Below, in pieces: positions 1 through 12,593 of a stretch of 64,000 bases of DNA (position 1 is its first letter; each line of letters opens with the position of its first letter). Position numbers and translations under genes: made by a program. The notes under the pieces are model-generated. The model had not been told where the DNA came from. It searched no databases and was given only the letters and a program-made list of their open reading frames with translations. This DNA comes from Artocarpus heterophyllus (Eukaryota > Streptophyta > Magnoliopsida > Rosales > Moraceae): the NCBI GenBank assembly GCA_025403435.1, contig CM046350.1:19689274-19753273 (forward strand), read 5' to 3'.

Positions 1-3000
1 GACTACTATAGGAATGATGGGGAAGAATTTGATGAAGGAGAAGATTCAGCGGGTAGTCACCGAAGATTTGGATGGGATAGAGGAGTTAGGAACAGGGAAG
101 ATGATAGTCTGAGAGGCATAAAAATGAAGATACCATCATTTCAAGGCAAATCCAATCCAGAAGCGTACCTAGAATGGGAGAAGAAAATGGAGTTCATCTT
201 TGATTGCCACTACTATTCCGAGGCAAAGAAGGTAAAATTGGCTGTAATTGAATTTTCTGATTATGCTATTACTTGGTGGGATCAGCTTGTTATAAACAGG
301 AGACGAAATAGAGAGCGGCCTATTAAGTCATGGGAAGAGATGAAGAACGTGATGAGAAAGCGATTTGTGCCAACTTACTACTACCGGGAGTTGTACAACA
401 AACTACAAAACCTTAAGCAAGGCAACCGGAGTGTAGAGGAGTACTATAAGGAGATGGAGGTTATGATGATTCGGGCTAATATAGAGGAGGATCGGGAGGC
501 TACAATGGCAAGGTTTTTGGCGGGCTTGAACCGAGATATTCACAATGCCGTTGAGTTGCAACATTATGTGGAGTTGGAGGACATGGTGCACATGGCTATT
601 AAAGTTGAGAATCAACTTATGAGGAGGGGCAGTAGCACACGTCCTAGCCAAAACCCGAGTACATCGGCTTGGAAAACCAACCAATGGAAGAAGGATGAGA
701 AGCAATCCAACCCCAAGCCAAAGTTCGAGCAAAAACAAGAGGTGGCCAGCCATGGGAATCAAGGTAAATCCGATTCTTCCACTACTCGGACTCGTGATAT
801 TAAATGTTTTAAATGTCAAGGCAGGGGTCATATAGCAAGCCAATGTCCGAACAAACAAGTTATGGTGATGCGGGACAATGGAGACATTGAAACCGAGGAG
901 GATTCGGACAATGACTCTATGCCTTCATTAGAGGATGTCGACGATGAGGAGTGCGCTGTCCAAGGAGAATTGTTGGTCACAAGGAGAGCTTTAAGTGTGC
1001 AAGCCAAAGAAGAAGATGAAGAGGTGCAACGGGAAAACATCTTCCACACTAGGTGCCACGTTGAAAACAAGGTATGTAGTGTGATTATTGATGGTGGGAG
1101 TTGTACTAATGTTGCAAGCACAACCATGGTAGAGAAGTTAGGGCTGCCAACAATTAAGCATCCTCGGCCATATAAATTGCAATGGTTAAATGATACTGGT
1201 GAGGTAAAGGTGCATAAACAGGTGTTAGTTCCTTTTCGCATTGGAAGATATGAAGATGAAGTTTTGTGCGATGTGGTTCCGATGCAAGCTGGGCACTTGT
1301 TGTTAGGCAGACCATGGCAATTTGATCGGCGAGTTAAGCATGATGGTTTCACCAACAAGTACTCATTTGTTCACAATCAAAAGACGACCACTCTTGTTCC
1401 TTTAACACCAAAACAGGTCTATGAAGACCAAGTGAGCTTACAGAGAGAAAGTGATAAAAAAATAAAGAGTGAAGAAAAATCAAGAGTGGGAGTGCAGAGA
1501 GAGAGTTCGGCCAGTGAGAGAAAAAAGGAAGAGATGGCCGAGAAAAAGGAGAGCAAAGAGAGCAAGGAAGAGAAAATTGAGAGGGCTGAAAAGAATTCAC
1601 AATCAGCCAATGAGAGAAAAGTAGAGAGAAAAACAAACTTTTATGCAAGAAAGAGTGATGTGAGAAGAGCTTTGTTTTCTAATCAGCCGATGATTTTACT
1701 CATGTACAAGGAGGCGTTATTAAACACTAACGATCTTGATTCCACCTTGCATAGTTCTGTTGTTTCTCTTTTGCAGGATTTTGAGGATATCTTTCCCGAG
1801 GAAACACCGCAAGGTTTACCTCCAATCCGCGGGATTGAACATCAAATCGACTTCATACCTGGAGCTACAATCCCAAACCGACCAGCCTATAGGAGTAATC
1901 CCGAGGAGACAAAGGAACTCCAACGGCAGGTAAATGAGTTGATGGAAAAGGGACACGTGAGAGAAAGCATGAGCCCGTGCGCCGTACCAGTTTTACTTGT
2001 GCCTAAGAAAGATGGGACTTGGAGGATGTGCGTTGATTGTCGAGCCATCAACAACATCACGGTAAAGTATCGACATCCCATTCCTCGCTTGGATGACATG
2101 TTAGATGAATTGCATGGTGCTTGTGTGTTTTCTAAAATTGATTTGAAGAGTGGATATCATCAAATTCGCATGAAAGAGGGAGACGAGTGGAAGACGGCTT
2201 TCAAAACAAAACAAGGCTTGTATGAGTGGTTGGTAATGCCTTTCGGTTTAACCAATGCGCCCAGCACATTTATGCGTTTAATGAACCATGTTTTGCGAGC
2301 TTTTATTGGAAAATTTGTTGTTGTTTATTTTGATGATATCCTTATCTATAGCAGCAATTTGGATGAACATATTGAACATTTGAAACTTGTTTTAGATGTT
2401 TTACGGAAGGAAAAGTTGTATGCTAACCTCAAGAAATGTACCTTTTGCACAGATAAGCTTGTGTTTCTTGGTTTTGTTGTTAGTGCTCAAGGTATACAGG
2501 TTGATGAAGAAAAGGTGCGAGCCATCCAGGAGTGGCCGAGTCCAACTAGTGTGGGAAATGTATGGAGTTTTCATGGACTTGCTAGTTTCTACCGGCGGTT
2601 TGTGAAAGATTTCAGTACTATAGCCGCACCACTGACTGAAGTCATCAAAAAGAATGTTGGGTTTAGATGGGGAGAAGAGCAAGAAAAGGCATTTCAGCTA
2701 CTCAAGGAGAAGTTGACAAATGCTCCATTGTTATCTTTACCTAATTTTGCCAAAACTTTTGAGATTGAATGTGATGCTTCAGGTGTTGGAATTGGTGCTG
2801 TTATAATGCAGGAAGGGAGACCAATAGCATATTTCAGTGAGAAGCTGAATGGGGCAACTCTTAATTACCCAACTTATGATAAAGAGATGTATGCATTGGT
2901 TCGGGCATTAGAGACGTGGCAGCACTACCTATGGCCTAAGGAGTTCGTGATTCACACTGATCATGAGTCCCTGAAACACTTGAAGGGCCAGCACAAGCTG

Positions 3001-4617
3001 AACAAGAGGCATGCTCGTTGGGTAGAATTCATAGAGACGTTTCCCTATGTCATTCGCTACAAGCAAGGTAAGGAAAACGTCGTTGCCGACGCACTTTCTC
3101 GCAGGTATGTCTTAATCTCAACTCTTAATGCTAAACTACTGGGTTTTGAACACATTAAAGAGTTATATGCTGATGACCATGACTTTCGTACTGAGTATCA
3201 AGCTTGTGAGAGATCTGCTAGTGGTAAGTACTTTAGGCATGAGGGATACTTGTTTCGGGAGAATAAATTATGTGTGCCTAATTGTTCATTAAGAGATTTG
3301 CTAGTGAGGGAATCCCATGGGGGAGGATTGATGGGACATTTTGGAGTAGTGAAAACTTTAGCTATGTTGCAGGAACACTTCTATTGGCCACATATGAAAC
3401 GAGATGTTGAGAGGCTTTGTGGTAGATGTGTAACTTGTAGGCAGGCTAAATCAAGAGTGCAGCCCCATGGTTTATACACCCCTTTACCAATACCTAGTGA
3501 ACCTTGGATTGATATTTCGATGGATTTTGTGTTAGGTTTGCCTAGGTCTAAACAGGGAAGAGACTCAATATTTGTGGTCGTGGATAGGTTTTCAAAGATG
3601 GCTCATTTTATTCCATGCCACAAGACAGATGATGCTTCCAATGTTGCTGATTTGTTCTTTAGGGAAATTGTGAGACTTCATGGTATGCCTAGGACAATTG
3701 TTTCTGATAGGGACCCCAAGTTCTTAAGCTACTTTTGGAAGACTTTGTGGGCTAAGTTAGGGACTAAGCTATTGTTTTCAACTACTTGTCACCCTCAAAC
3801 CGATGGTCAAACAGAAGTTGTGAATAGAACCTTGTCTACTTTGTTGAGGGCTGTCATTAAAAAGAACATCAAAACATGGGAGGAGTGTTTACCACATGTT
3901 GAGTTTGCTTATAATCGATCTATTCATTCTGCTACTCAATTTTCACCGTTTGAAATTGTTTATGGTTTTAATCCTTTAACTCCTTTGGATTTAATGCCAT
4001 TACCTTTGTCTAAGCATGTGAATTTAGATGGAAAAAGAAAAGCTGATCTTGTTAAGCAGATACACGAGAAGGCAAGACTCAACATCGAGCGAAGGACTAA
4101 ACAATATGCTGAACAAGCCAACAAAGGGCGTCACAAGCTCGTCTTCGAGCCCGGTGATTGGGTGTGGTTGCACTTACGCAAGGAACGGTTTTCGGAGCAA
4201 AGGAAATCCAAGCTATTGCCTAGAGGGGATGGTCCTTTTCAAATTCTCGAAAGGATCAATGATAATGCTTACAAGCTAGACTTGCCAGGTGAGTATGGTG
4301 TAAGTGCCTCCTTTAATGTTTCTGATCTAAGTCCTTTTGATGTAGGCGACGATTTGAGGACAAATCCTTCTCAAGAGGAGGGGAATGATGAGGACATCAC
4401 TAGCACAAGCAAGAGCACGTGGGAGACATATTCAGATCCAATTCAAGTTCCCATTGGTCCGGTTACGAGAGCTCGTGCGAAGAAGTTTAAAGAAACACTT
4501 ATTGGGCTGATTCAAGCAACTTGGGCTCAAGCTATTGCATGGAGGCCCATTGAGGGAATTGCATGCGACAACCAGACCAATAAATGCGTGATTCAAGCTA
4601 TAGAAGGGATTGAGTAA
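1..4617 (+). CDS. Ty3/gypsy Gag-Pol polyprotein, left end cut by window
   Basis: One frame is open from base 1 to the stop at 4615-4617. The first in-window ATG is at 124, but the frame continues upstream of it, so the true start lies outside. Numbering from that ATG: a retrotransposon Gag domain in about residues 1-200; a CCHC zinc knuckle (C228, C231, H236, C241); a protease-like site with D323-G-G-S in place of the usual DS/TG; reverse transcriptase with YFDD at 735-738; RNase H with D884; an integrase zinc finger (H1065, C1102, C1105); and a DDE core D1134, D1195, E1231 with 35 residues between the last two. A GPF-type module follows. The tail carries a [11 protein letters not shown] motif and no clear chromodomain, which to me suggests a CRM/Galadriel-like chromovirus (inference). 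The frame has no stops or shifts, so this copy is young or possibly active. Confidence 0.95.
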   Translation, partial: DYYRNDGEEFDEGEDSAGSHRRFGWDRGVRNREDDSLRGIKMKIPSFQGKSNPEAYLEWEKKMEFIFDCHYYSEAKKVKLAVIEFSDYAITWWDQLVINRRRNRERPIKSWEEMKNVMRKRFVPTYYYRELYNKLQNLKQGNRSVEEYYKEMEVMMIRANIEEDREATMARFLAGLNRDIHNAVELQHYVELEDMVHMAIKVENQLMRRGSSTRPSQNPSTSAWKTNQWKKDEKQSNPKPKFEQKQEVASHGNQGKSDSSTTRTRDIKCFKCQGRGHIASQCPNKQVMVMRDNGDIETEEDSDNDSMPSLEDVDDEECAVQGELLVTRRALSVQAKEEDEEVQRENIFHTRCHVENKVCSVIIDGGSCTNVASTTMVEKLGLPTIKHPRPYKLQWLNDTGEVKVHKQVLVPFRIGRYEDEVLCDVVPMQAGHLLLGRPWQFDRRVKHDGFTNKYSFVHNQKTTTLVPLTPKQVYEDQVSLQRESDKKIKSEEKSRVGVQRESSASERKKEEMAEKKESKESKEEKIERAEKNSQSANERKVERKTNFYARKSDVRRALFSNQPMILLMYKEALLNTNDLDSTLHSSVVSLLQDFEDIFPEETPQGLPPIRGIEHQIDFIPGATIPNRPAYRSNPEETKELQRQVNELMEKGHVRESMSPCAVPVLLVPKKDGTWRMCVDCRAINNITVKYRHPIPRLDDMLDELHGACVFSKIDLKSGYHQIRMKEGDEWKTAFKTKQGLYEWLVMPFGLTNAPSTFMRLMNHVLRAFIGKFVVVYFDDILIYSSNLDEHIEHLKLVLDVLRKEKLYANLKKCTFCTDKLVFLGFVVSAQGIQVDEEKVRAIQEWPSPTSVGNVWSFHGLASFYRRFVKDFSTIAAPLTEVIKKNVGFRWGEEQEKAFQLLKEKLTNAPLLSLPNFAKTFEIECDASGVGIGAVIMQEGRPIAYFSEKLNGATLNYPTYDKEMYALVRALETWQHYLWPKEFVIHTDHESLKHLKGQHKLNKRHARWVEFIETFPYVIRYKQGKENVVADALSRRYVLISTLNAKLLGFEHIKELYADDHDFRTEYQACERSASGKYFRHEGYLFRENKLCVPNCSLRDLLVRESHGGGLMGHFGVVKTLAMLQEHFYWPHMKRDVERLCGRCVTCRQAKSRVQPHGLYTPLPIPSEPWIDISMDFVLGLPRSKQGRDSIFVVVDRFSKMAHFIPCHKTDDASNVADLFFREIVRLHGMPRTIVSDRDPKFLSYFWKTLWAKLGTKLLFSTTCHPQTDGQTEVVNRTLSTLLRAVIKKNIKTWEECLPHVEFAYNRSIHSATQFSPFEIVYGFNPLTPLDLMPLPLSKHVNLDGKRKADLVKQIHEKARLNIERRTKQYAEQANKGRHKLVFEPGDWVWLHLRKERFSEQRKSKLLPRGDGPFQILERINDNAYKLDLPGEYGVSASFNVSDLSPFDVGDDLRTNPSQEEGNDEDITSTSKSTWETYSDPIQVPIGPVTRARAKKFKETLIGLIQATWAQAIAWRPIEGIACDNQTNKCVIQAIEGIE

Positions 4618-4844
4618 TTTCCATTTCAGTTACTTTCCCATTTTGAGGCGACACATGGCGAGAAGAATCAGTTTTGACCTTTTAATGTCTAGTTTCCTTT
4701 TTTCCGTTTCTGGTATTTCTATTATTGTAAGGCTTTTAAGCCATTAAGGGAACTTTCCTTATTTAGTCTAGATTTGACTTTTGTTAAATGAGTTTCCCGA
4801 AATTTCCATGGGAATTAGGGGCTGAAAATTCGCATAGGAACCCC

Positions 4845-4851
4845 TATATAA
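4845..4851 (+). promoter_or_regulatory. TATA box in gypsy LTR
   Basis: TATATAA in the context CCCCTATATAATTG, about 340 bp before the right end of the LTR. This is a plausible U3 promoter. No transcript data are available. Confidence 0.45.
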
Positions 4852-4967
4852 TTGTAACGAATTTCAATCAATGGGAGACAAGTAATAACACATAATTTTG
4901 AGGTTTAATTCTCTTTAGTTCCTAAACGAACTATTCGAACTTATCGGAAATTTCCGTGGCGTTCATC

Positions 4968-5069
4968 GACTTATCAATCAGTCCATCCATAGCTGATTGT
5001 GGCGTCCTCACTTACCAAGACTTATCAATCAGTCCCTCCATAGCTGATTGTGGCGTCCGCACATACCAA
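4968..5069 (+). repeat. Two tandem 51-bp repeats in the gypsy LTR
   Basis: A unit beginning GACTTATCAATCAGTCC occurs at 4968-5018 and again at 5019-5069 with a few substitutions. It lies downstream of the TATA box, in what would be R/U5. Confidence 0.85.
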
Positions 5070-5579
5070 GGTTCGTGCTTCTTGTTGGGCATCGGGTCGC
5101 GGTTCCATTCAAAACCGGTTAGAAATTTGATCTTGGAAACCAACTTCGGTTAGGGTCGCGTCAGCTCTTGGCGTGGTTCGTATCAGAGTTGGCACTCTAG
5201 GTTTTTATATAATTTTATGTTGTCATAGATTATATGGTGAATGTTCATTAATTAATTATGATTGATTAAATTGTTATTTTATTTATTAATTAATACCAGT
5301 TATGGTTCTTTAGAGGCTAGAATATGTATCTAGATTTTTCATGTAATTAGAAGGCAGACTATCATCTCTGTCTAGGAATTGTTATTTAATTTTAAATTTA
5401 TAAGAATTTTGTAATTAAATAATTATTCAGAGAACACGAATCTAGAAGGCGGATTTAGAAGATTAATGATGGCATTCCCAGGTATTTCCTGAGTCTCTAA
5501 TTTTATGTTTTTGAATTGTTAAAAATAAAATTGATGAATTGCATTAAAAATTGTATTTTTTGGAATGAGAATTTCTACT

Positions 5580-5785
5580 CGGTCGGCATACTGAACCCAC
5601 CAGTTTGGCAGGCCGATGGTCGTAGATCGGTAGGCTAGACGTAAGGTTCGGCAGGTCGTCAACGGGGTAGAAATCAAGCGGCTCTACCGGCAGGCCAAAC
5701 TTTCATGAATCGGTAGGCTGATCTGCTTGATCGACAGGCCGATAGAGCATGACCGGCAGGTCGATCACCCAGATCGGCCTGCCGA
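5580..5785 (+). repeat. GC-rich quasi-palindromic array in copia leader (copy 1)
   Basis: Roughly ten degenerate units related to TCGGCAGGCCGA or its complement TCGGCCTGCCGA, irregularly spaced by 15-30 bp, sit in otherwise AT-rich leader DNA. The equivalent arrays are at 16653-16885 and 56881-57085. The function is unknown; possibilities are RNA structure or a packaging or dimerisation signal in the leader. Confidence 0.8.
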
Positions 5786-6752
5786 CCGAGAGTTGGAAAA
5801 TTTCCAAAAAAGGTGCAATTTTTACAGTGCAGTTTTAATTTTATTTTTAGGACGATTCTGAGAAACATTAAATTTGGATTTGACCAGAAATATGAAGTAT
5901 TCGATTCATACGGGATTGAAGACTTGAAGATGGGAGTTAGGTGAAAAAGAATATAGCTTGAGGATTCAAGGATGAAAAAACCATTTTATGTCTCGATTAT
6001 TCTCTTGTAATCTTAATTTTCTATTCTCTAAGGTGGAGCCATAATATTACGGTTATTATTATTTTGCTTGCAGCTTTGCTTGATTGCTTTGCTTGTCTGC
6101 ATTATAATATGATTTGCCATGTATATTGATAACAGTCATATAGAATAGGGAGGGTCGCTCATATTAAAATTGTTCATGCATGTTCTTAAAATAAAACCTT
6201 GATTTCAAAAGATTGAGTGGGGGAACGTTTTCGAAGAGAGAACCTAAGGCCTCCATCGTTGGTCCATAGGCAGAACATGGTGGTCCCGACCCCTAGGAAG
6301 GGATTTCTATCATGTACCAGATTGGATCTATAAGAGGATAAGGTATTTTAGCATGATATGGTTGCACACCCCTAGGTGGTGATTATAAATCATGGATAAA
6401 ATATTGAAATGATGGTTATACATTCACATTAATTTTATTATTAACCTCCCCTAGGAGCTATGTTAATAAAACTAATGGCCAAAGAAACAATTATTAATAT
6501 ATGCTAGATCATATGGGTCCTAGATGGTATATATTAACCAGGAGGGGATCCGTGTTTCTGATTGAATTTGGCATGACTCCCCTAGGAGCTTGTTGAATTA
6601 TGAGTTGTGAATTATCGTTGTAAGGTTGTGATATTTTCAAGGTTTTAACACATAAACACATTTGTATGTTTTTACATGATTGTGTTATCTTGCTAAATTA
6701 TTATGATATGTTTGCTTATGTTTGGTATATGATTCTTTATTGTAGATTAAAA

Positions 6753-9700
6753 ATGTCTAAAAATGTTTTATCATTGATACTTGATAAAAAAGTATTAACT
6801 GGTGAGAATTATAATGATTGAAAACGAAACCTAGATATCGTCCTTTCCTTTGAGAAACTAAAATATGTACTGACAACCTCTTGTCCTCCTGAGCCTATGG
6901 GAGACTCAACTAATGAGCAATTCCAAGTGTATGATCGTTGGAAAGATGCTAATGATTAGGCCTACTACTATGTTATGGCCAGCATGAATAACATGCTGCA
7001 GGCTCAACATCAGGATTATGAGACTGTGAAGCAAATCTTGGATAATCTTGAGGATATGTTTGGAGGCCAGGCAATAACAAAGCGGCAGGGGGTGCTTCAA
7101 AAACTTCTTAACTGTAGATAGAGGTCGGGGACATCTGTAAAGGAGCATATGATGTTGGTCATGGGTTACCTCGCTGAGGCTCAAACCAATGGAGCTGACA
7201 TCGATGCTAAAACTCAGATGACTTTGGTCTTTGAGACTCTATCAAAGGAATTTATTCCATTTAGAGCTACATTTAATTTAAACAATAGACGGGATATGAC
7301 CTTAACAGAATTAATGACATAGTTATAGGAGTTCGAACTGCTGATCAAAGAGTCTCCTACGGGTAGTGAGGCCAACATGGTAGCTGTTTCTGGTTCCAAT
7401 CCTAACTCTAGGAATGGAAAGAAGCAACGGGCCAAGAATGGGAAGTCTTCTATTCCTACTAGCACCAAGAGCAAGAAAAAGAAGAAGAAGAACCCAAAGA
7501 AGCTTAAGTGCTTCTTCTGCGGGAAGGTCGAGCATATCAAGAAGCATTGCAAGGACTTCCTTTCCAAAGGAGGTAGGTGTGATCTTCTGTATTTAGAAAC
7601 TTGTTTGGTTGAGGAATCCAGTGACATTTGGGTCATAGATTCCGGTGCAACTAATTATGTTTATGTTTCTCTGTAGGGGTTCAAAGAAACGAGAAATCTG
7701 CTGTATGAAGACTTCACGCTTTAGATGGGCGATGGATCCTTGGTCTTAGCAGAAGCAGTGGGAGACGTTCATTTTTATTTTGATAATTATGGGAATTTAT
7801 TTTTGCAAGATTGTTTTTATGTTCCTAAATTTAAAAGGAATTTAATTTCTGTAGCTTGTTTATTTAAAGACTCCTATTTGGTTTCTTTTAATGATAAGTG
7901 GTGATTCGTAAAAATAAATCTTTTATCTGTTCTTGATGGATGCAAAATAATCTATATTTTATCAAACCTAAGATGGACTTATTGCTTAATGCTGAGATGA
8001 ATGATAATAACTCTAAAATACTTAAAACTTCTCACTCTAATAAGACTTATCTTTGGCATTTATGCCTTGGTCATGTTAACCTGAATAGGATTCAAAGGTT
8101 GATAAACGATGGACCTGTAAGTCACTTAAAAGTGGAATCTATGCCTCAATGTGAATCTTGTTTGGAGGGTAAAATGACCAAAAGACCATTCGAGTCTAAG
8201 GGCAATAGGGCCGAAGGGATTCTGGAACTTGTATATAGTGATGTTTGCGGACCGATAAACATCCGGGCAGGAAGACATCCTTAAATTATATTCGCATATG
8301 AGGATGTCTGGCTCATGTCCTATTTAAGGATCTAAATAAGTTGGAAGCATGTTCAGAAGTTTGCGTGTTTGTAGGATATCCAAAAGGGACTAAAGGGGGT
8401 TATTTCTATAACCCAAAGGAAAATAAAGTCGTCGTTTCAACTAATGCAACTTTCCTTGAAGAGAGTTACATGGACGACTTTAAACCTCGAAGCAAAGTGA
8501 TGCTTGAGGAGTTAAGGAGTGATACAATCACTCCAAAGGTTCCTAATGAAACCGTTCTGATCAGTGTAGAAAAACCAAACAAACCTGAATAACAACCTAA
8601 GGGGCTTCGGCGTAGTGGGAGGATTGGGTGTCAACCCGAAAGGTATATGTTCAATGGGGAAGTCTTCTTGGCTCTACCGAATGAACATGACAGGGATCCT
8701 TATACTTACGCAGAGGCTATAGAGGATGTTGATTTAAAACTCTGGACAGAGGCCATGAACATAGAAATGAAGTCTATGGAGACTAATCAGGTTTGGGAAC
8801 TTGTGGATCTTCCCGAAGGGGTAAAACCCATAGGGTGTAAGTTGATCTATAAGAGGAAAAGAGGAGTGGATGGAAAGGTCGAAACCTTTAAGGCTAGACT
8901 GGTAGCTAAGGGTTATATGCAAAAGGAATGAATCGATTATGAGGAAACCTTTTTGCCTATAGCCATGCTTAAGTCCATCTGGATTCTCTTGTCCATAGCT
9001 TCCACTCTTGACTACGAGATTTGGCAGATGGATGTCAAGACAACTTTTTTGAATGGCTATCTTGATGAGTCCGTTTATATGGAACAACCAGACGGTTCAA
9101 GGTCACGGGTCAAGAGGGTAAGGTTTGTAAGCTACTAAATTCAATTTATGGACTTAAGCAGGCTTCCCGTTATTGGAACTTAAGATTTGATCAGGTGATT
9201 AAGACTTATGGGTTCTCATAAAATGTAGATGAGCCATGTGTTTATAAACACATTAAAGATGGGAAGGTGGTTTTTCTACTACTTTATGTAGATGACATTC
9301 TGCTAATTGGCAATGACATTGGGGCATTGTCATCGGTCAAATTATGGTCGACCAAGTAGTTTGACATAAAGGACTTGGGTAAGGCTAATTTTATTCTTGG
9401 TATCTAGATCTTTCGAGATAGGAAGAACAAAATGATAGCTTTGTCACATGCCTACTACATAGATAAAATTCTCAGGAGGTTTGCAATGTAGGATTCCAAG
9501 AAAGATGGGCAACCATCTAGGTTTGAAATTACTCTTTCTAAGAAAGACTCTCCAAAGTCTTATGAAGAAAGAGAATACATGAAGAAGGTGCCATATGCTT
9601 CGACAGTGGGTAGTCTCATGTATGCCATGCTTTGCACAGACTGGATATTAGTTATGCGGTCGGGATTGTAAGTCGATTTTAGGCGTATCCAGGACCGAAC

Positions 9701-10273
9701 CATTGGGTTGCAGTAAAGCATATTTTCAAGTACCTGAGAAGGACTCGAGGGTATATGCTTGTGTATTCGAGTGAGGACTTGACTCCTCTAGGATACACTG
9801 ACTCGGATTTTCAATCATGTCTGGATTCTAAGAAATCGACTTTGGGTTTTATGTTTACTTTCGGCGACGGTGCCATCAGTTGGAGAAGTGTGAAGCACGA
9901 TTACACTTCTGATTCAACAATAGAGGCTGAGTATGTGGCAGCTAGTGATGCTTCGAAAGAAGCAGTATGGCTCCGTAAGTTACTTGGGGATCTTGAGGTA
10001 GTTCCTAGTATGGATAAGGTGGTATCACTGTACTGTGATAATAGTGCGGCGGTAGCTAATGCTAAGGAACCAAGATTTCACAAGAAGAGTAAGCATATTG
10101 ATCGAAAGTATCATGTGATAAAGGACTTCGTTGTGGGAGGGTAAGTCACGATGTGCAAGATCGCATAAGAGGACAATTTAGCTGATCCATTTACGAAGAC
10201 ACTTACTAGGAGAGTCTTCGAGAGACATGTGGAAGCTATATGGATGCGAGATTTGTCATATTTACTCACTTAA
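6753..10273 (+). pseudogene. Broken Ty1/copia gag-pol (copy 1)
   Basis: The frame starts at ATG 6753 (MSKN) and ends at TAA 10271-10273. In order: Gag; an intact CCHC knuckle (CFFCGKVEHIKKHC) near 7510; a protease with DSGAT near 7640; a GAG-pre-integrase region with an HLCLGHVN-type motif near 8060; an RT fragment; and RNase H up to about 10144. The integrase catalytic core is gone: sequence jumps near 8270, where copies 2 and 3 have about 450 bp more. There are many stops, most at codons that are CAG, CAA or TGG in the sister copies. The polyprotein would have supplied replication and integration functions, but this copy cannot be translated through. Confidence 0.9.
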
Positions 10274-10287
10274 TGCAAGTGGGAGAT

Positions 10288-12196
10288 TGTTAGACATGTA
10301 TGCCTTAAGGAGTAAAAATGTAATATATTTTTAGAGATATTTTTATTAATAAAGAATTCATTTATTATTAATATACCAAATCTTGTCCTCTTTACGTTCA
10401 TATTTGTTGAATGTATGTTAAGCAAACAATAGTCTGAGACTATCAATCTAAACCTTTAAGAATTGGACATATGATGGACAGATTATGCAAAAGACATGAT
10501 TCTTAAGGTGATGGTCTAAATCATAAGATCCGCAATCGAAGGAATAAAGTTGGGCGCTTTATTTATGTAAAGATTGTTGTGTTGTCTATATCCCTATTGG
10601 GAGATGGTTTGTCTTAACCATCGGAGGTGGACTCCGTGAATAGAAACATTGACACGTTGTCATAAGTGACGATGTGTTGGATCGGGACATAAAGTGAATT
10701 GATTTGGATTAATAATTCTGTCTCTGCAAATCGATTCACTTTAGGCAATTATTTGTATTGTATCTTAATCCTGAGATGAACAGTGGGCCCGTTATCTTGA
10801 CTTGTGTCTTTTGATATACCAAAAGGTGACACCCATATCTTAATAGTGGTATGCATGCCGGTACGTTGGAGGCATGACTCTTGATAGCGTAAACTTGTTA
10901 TTCATAGGTATGAAATCCATAACTCCTCTTTAGGAGTAGTGTTATCCTCTTATATGCGTTATTCTGTAATTGAACAACTAGAGCGCTCAACCATTTGGAT
11001 ACATAGGTGTAACCGAATGGTATACTGTCTTTGGATGGTGAGTTTTTCGATGGTGAGATAATGGAACGTAAGATAAAAATAATCGGGAAGGTAAGACAAA
11101 ACTTGTCCTTAAGCCAATTATAGATTATCATGGGGATACGATACACTATGATATGTCATGGAGACTTAGCTATACGGGCTTCATAATTCTATGTAGTTCA
11201 ATAGTGCAGCTCCAAGCTTTTAATGGAGTAGCATTGGAGTTGATAATTATGAAATATATATCTGAGATATTGGGTTTTGTAATTATCAAGAGCTTAAACT
11301 ATGTAGGCCCATTTGGTCGCCTTTGCTAGCTCACAAAATCCTGTAACGATACGGCGTGCTTTTTCAATAATTGTTGACTTATGTCGGATTTATCAGATTA
11401 GTTTAAAATGTGAAAGAATCAGATAATTCATGTCTGTTTATTGGTTGAATTAATTTTGGATTAAATTAAATCAAGATGAACTTGTTGAATTAATTGGGAT
11501 CAGATAATTCTTGTCTGTTTATTGGTTGATTTAATTTTTGGATAAATTAGATGAAGATAAACTTGTAGAATTATTGGAAATTGATTTATTTTCTTAGAGA
11601 TTATCTAGATAAAGTTGTTTTGATTAGTTGACTTCTCTATTGGATTATTTGAATTAAAACAGAAACTTTATCCTATAGAATCTCGAGTGAAAAATAAAAG
11701 ATTCATGAGATTTTTAGTCGTCAGTTCGGCATGCTGATCCACATGTTAGCCTGCCGATGGACGTGTTCGGCTTGCCGATGGAGCTATTCAGCCTGTCGAT
11801 TAGTGAAGGATAAGATTACGTGTTTCCACGTAGATTTTATCAAATATTGATCCAAACTTGATTCTGTTTCGAGTTTTTGAGACCTAATCTGATAAGGACT
11901 GACTCTAGGCACAACCTCGATATAAAGGGAGTAAGTCTTAAGAGTTTCTCAAATCAGTTGAGAGATTAAGAGTGATACTATATTGTGAGCATCTAAAAAC
12001 TCCATGAGAGCCTTTGTTCACAAATCACGAACACTTGCTTTGGGTTCTCTCAATTGGTTGGAAAGAGATTCACCTGGTGGAAGAGCTGTACATGTGAGCC
12101 CACACTCACTCCGGTCGTGGATAGAGAATTGCAAAGAAGACCAGTTAGTTGAGGTTCTTCTGGAATGTTACTTCTTGTCATTGATTGCGGGAGCTT
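10288..12196 (+). repeat. 3' LTR of copia copy 1, tail missing
   Basis: It starts TGTTAGACATGTATGCC directly after the polypurine tract. Compared with the copy 3 LTR it can be followed to about 12196 (GATTGCGGGAG), after which similarity stops. The expected end (TTTTTCCAACA) is absent, so about 150 bp are lost or replaced. A short GC-rich motif cluster like those of the leader lies at 11721-11802. Confidence 0.85.
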
Positions 12197-12593
12197 TTTC
12201 TAAAATTTCTAGTCTTTTTCGGTTTAGCACAGATATGATTTTTATGACTTGAAATTTTTTTTTAGAAATTACTAAAAAGATAATAGGACATATTTACAAA
12301 CTTAAAACACACTATCAAGCACGTTAAGACTTAAAATAAAATCACACAATATTATTTTTATGGTTTTGATTATTTACAAACTAAACACTTATTTAACACA
12401 CTGAAATGACTCCAAAAATTACTAAAAATATTATTGAACATAAAAACATACTAAAAACACATTTTTAAGCACACAATAAGACATTAAAACACTGTTTATC
12501 ACTAAATTGCTATAATTGAGAAGTTTTATGAGAAATATTAATGCAAAATGCTTGATTTTATGATTAAGAAAAGTGCATTTTCTAAGTCTCATC
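12197..12593. other. AT-rich unassigned spacer between two LTR fragments
   Basis: No coding potential or recognised repeat is visible. It separates the truncated 3' LTR of copy 1 from another fragment of the same LTR. Confidence 0.6.

Larger units (their letters stand above)
4618..5185 (+). repeat. Probable 3' LTR of the Ty3/gypsy element (start not resolved)
   Basis: Non-coding DNA follows the Gag-Pol stop up to a CA at 5184-5185, where sequence matching the copia family leader (AGAGTTGGCACTCT, also near 16260 and 56472) begins abruptly. It has a TATA box and a region typical of a transcript start. In related chromoviruses the pol frame can run into the LTR, so the real LTR start may lie upstream of 4618. 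The 5' LTR is outside the window, so neither the boundaries nor the target duplication can be confirmed. Confidence 0.6.
5186..12196 (+). mobile_element. Ty1/copia element copy 1, 5' end lost, decayed
   Basis: Leader sequence starting AGAGTTGGCACTCT abuts the gypsy LTR, so the gypsy element landed in the leader of this copia copy. The 5' LTR and primer site are therefore to the left of the window or lost. Its parts are a leader with a GC-rich array, a broken gag-pol (6753-10273), a polypurine tract (AAGTGGGAGAT, ending 10287) and a 3' LTR from 10288. The LTR tail is missing after about 12196. It is the same family as the copies at 15656-31405 and 55897-62926. Confidence 0.9.

Noticed and set aside
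1349..1648. Minus-strand frames across the gypsy polyprotein
   Set aside because: Shadows of a strongly coding plus strand, made Ser/Leu/Phe-rich by the Glu/Lys-rich linker opposite.
5580..5785. GC-rich arrays as a CRISPR or satellite
   Set aside because: Unit length and spacing are irregular, units occur in both orientations, and the setting is a plant retroelement leader.
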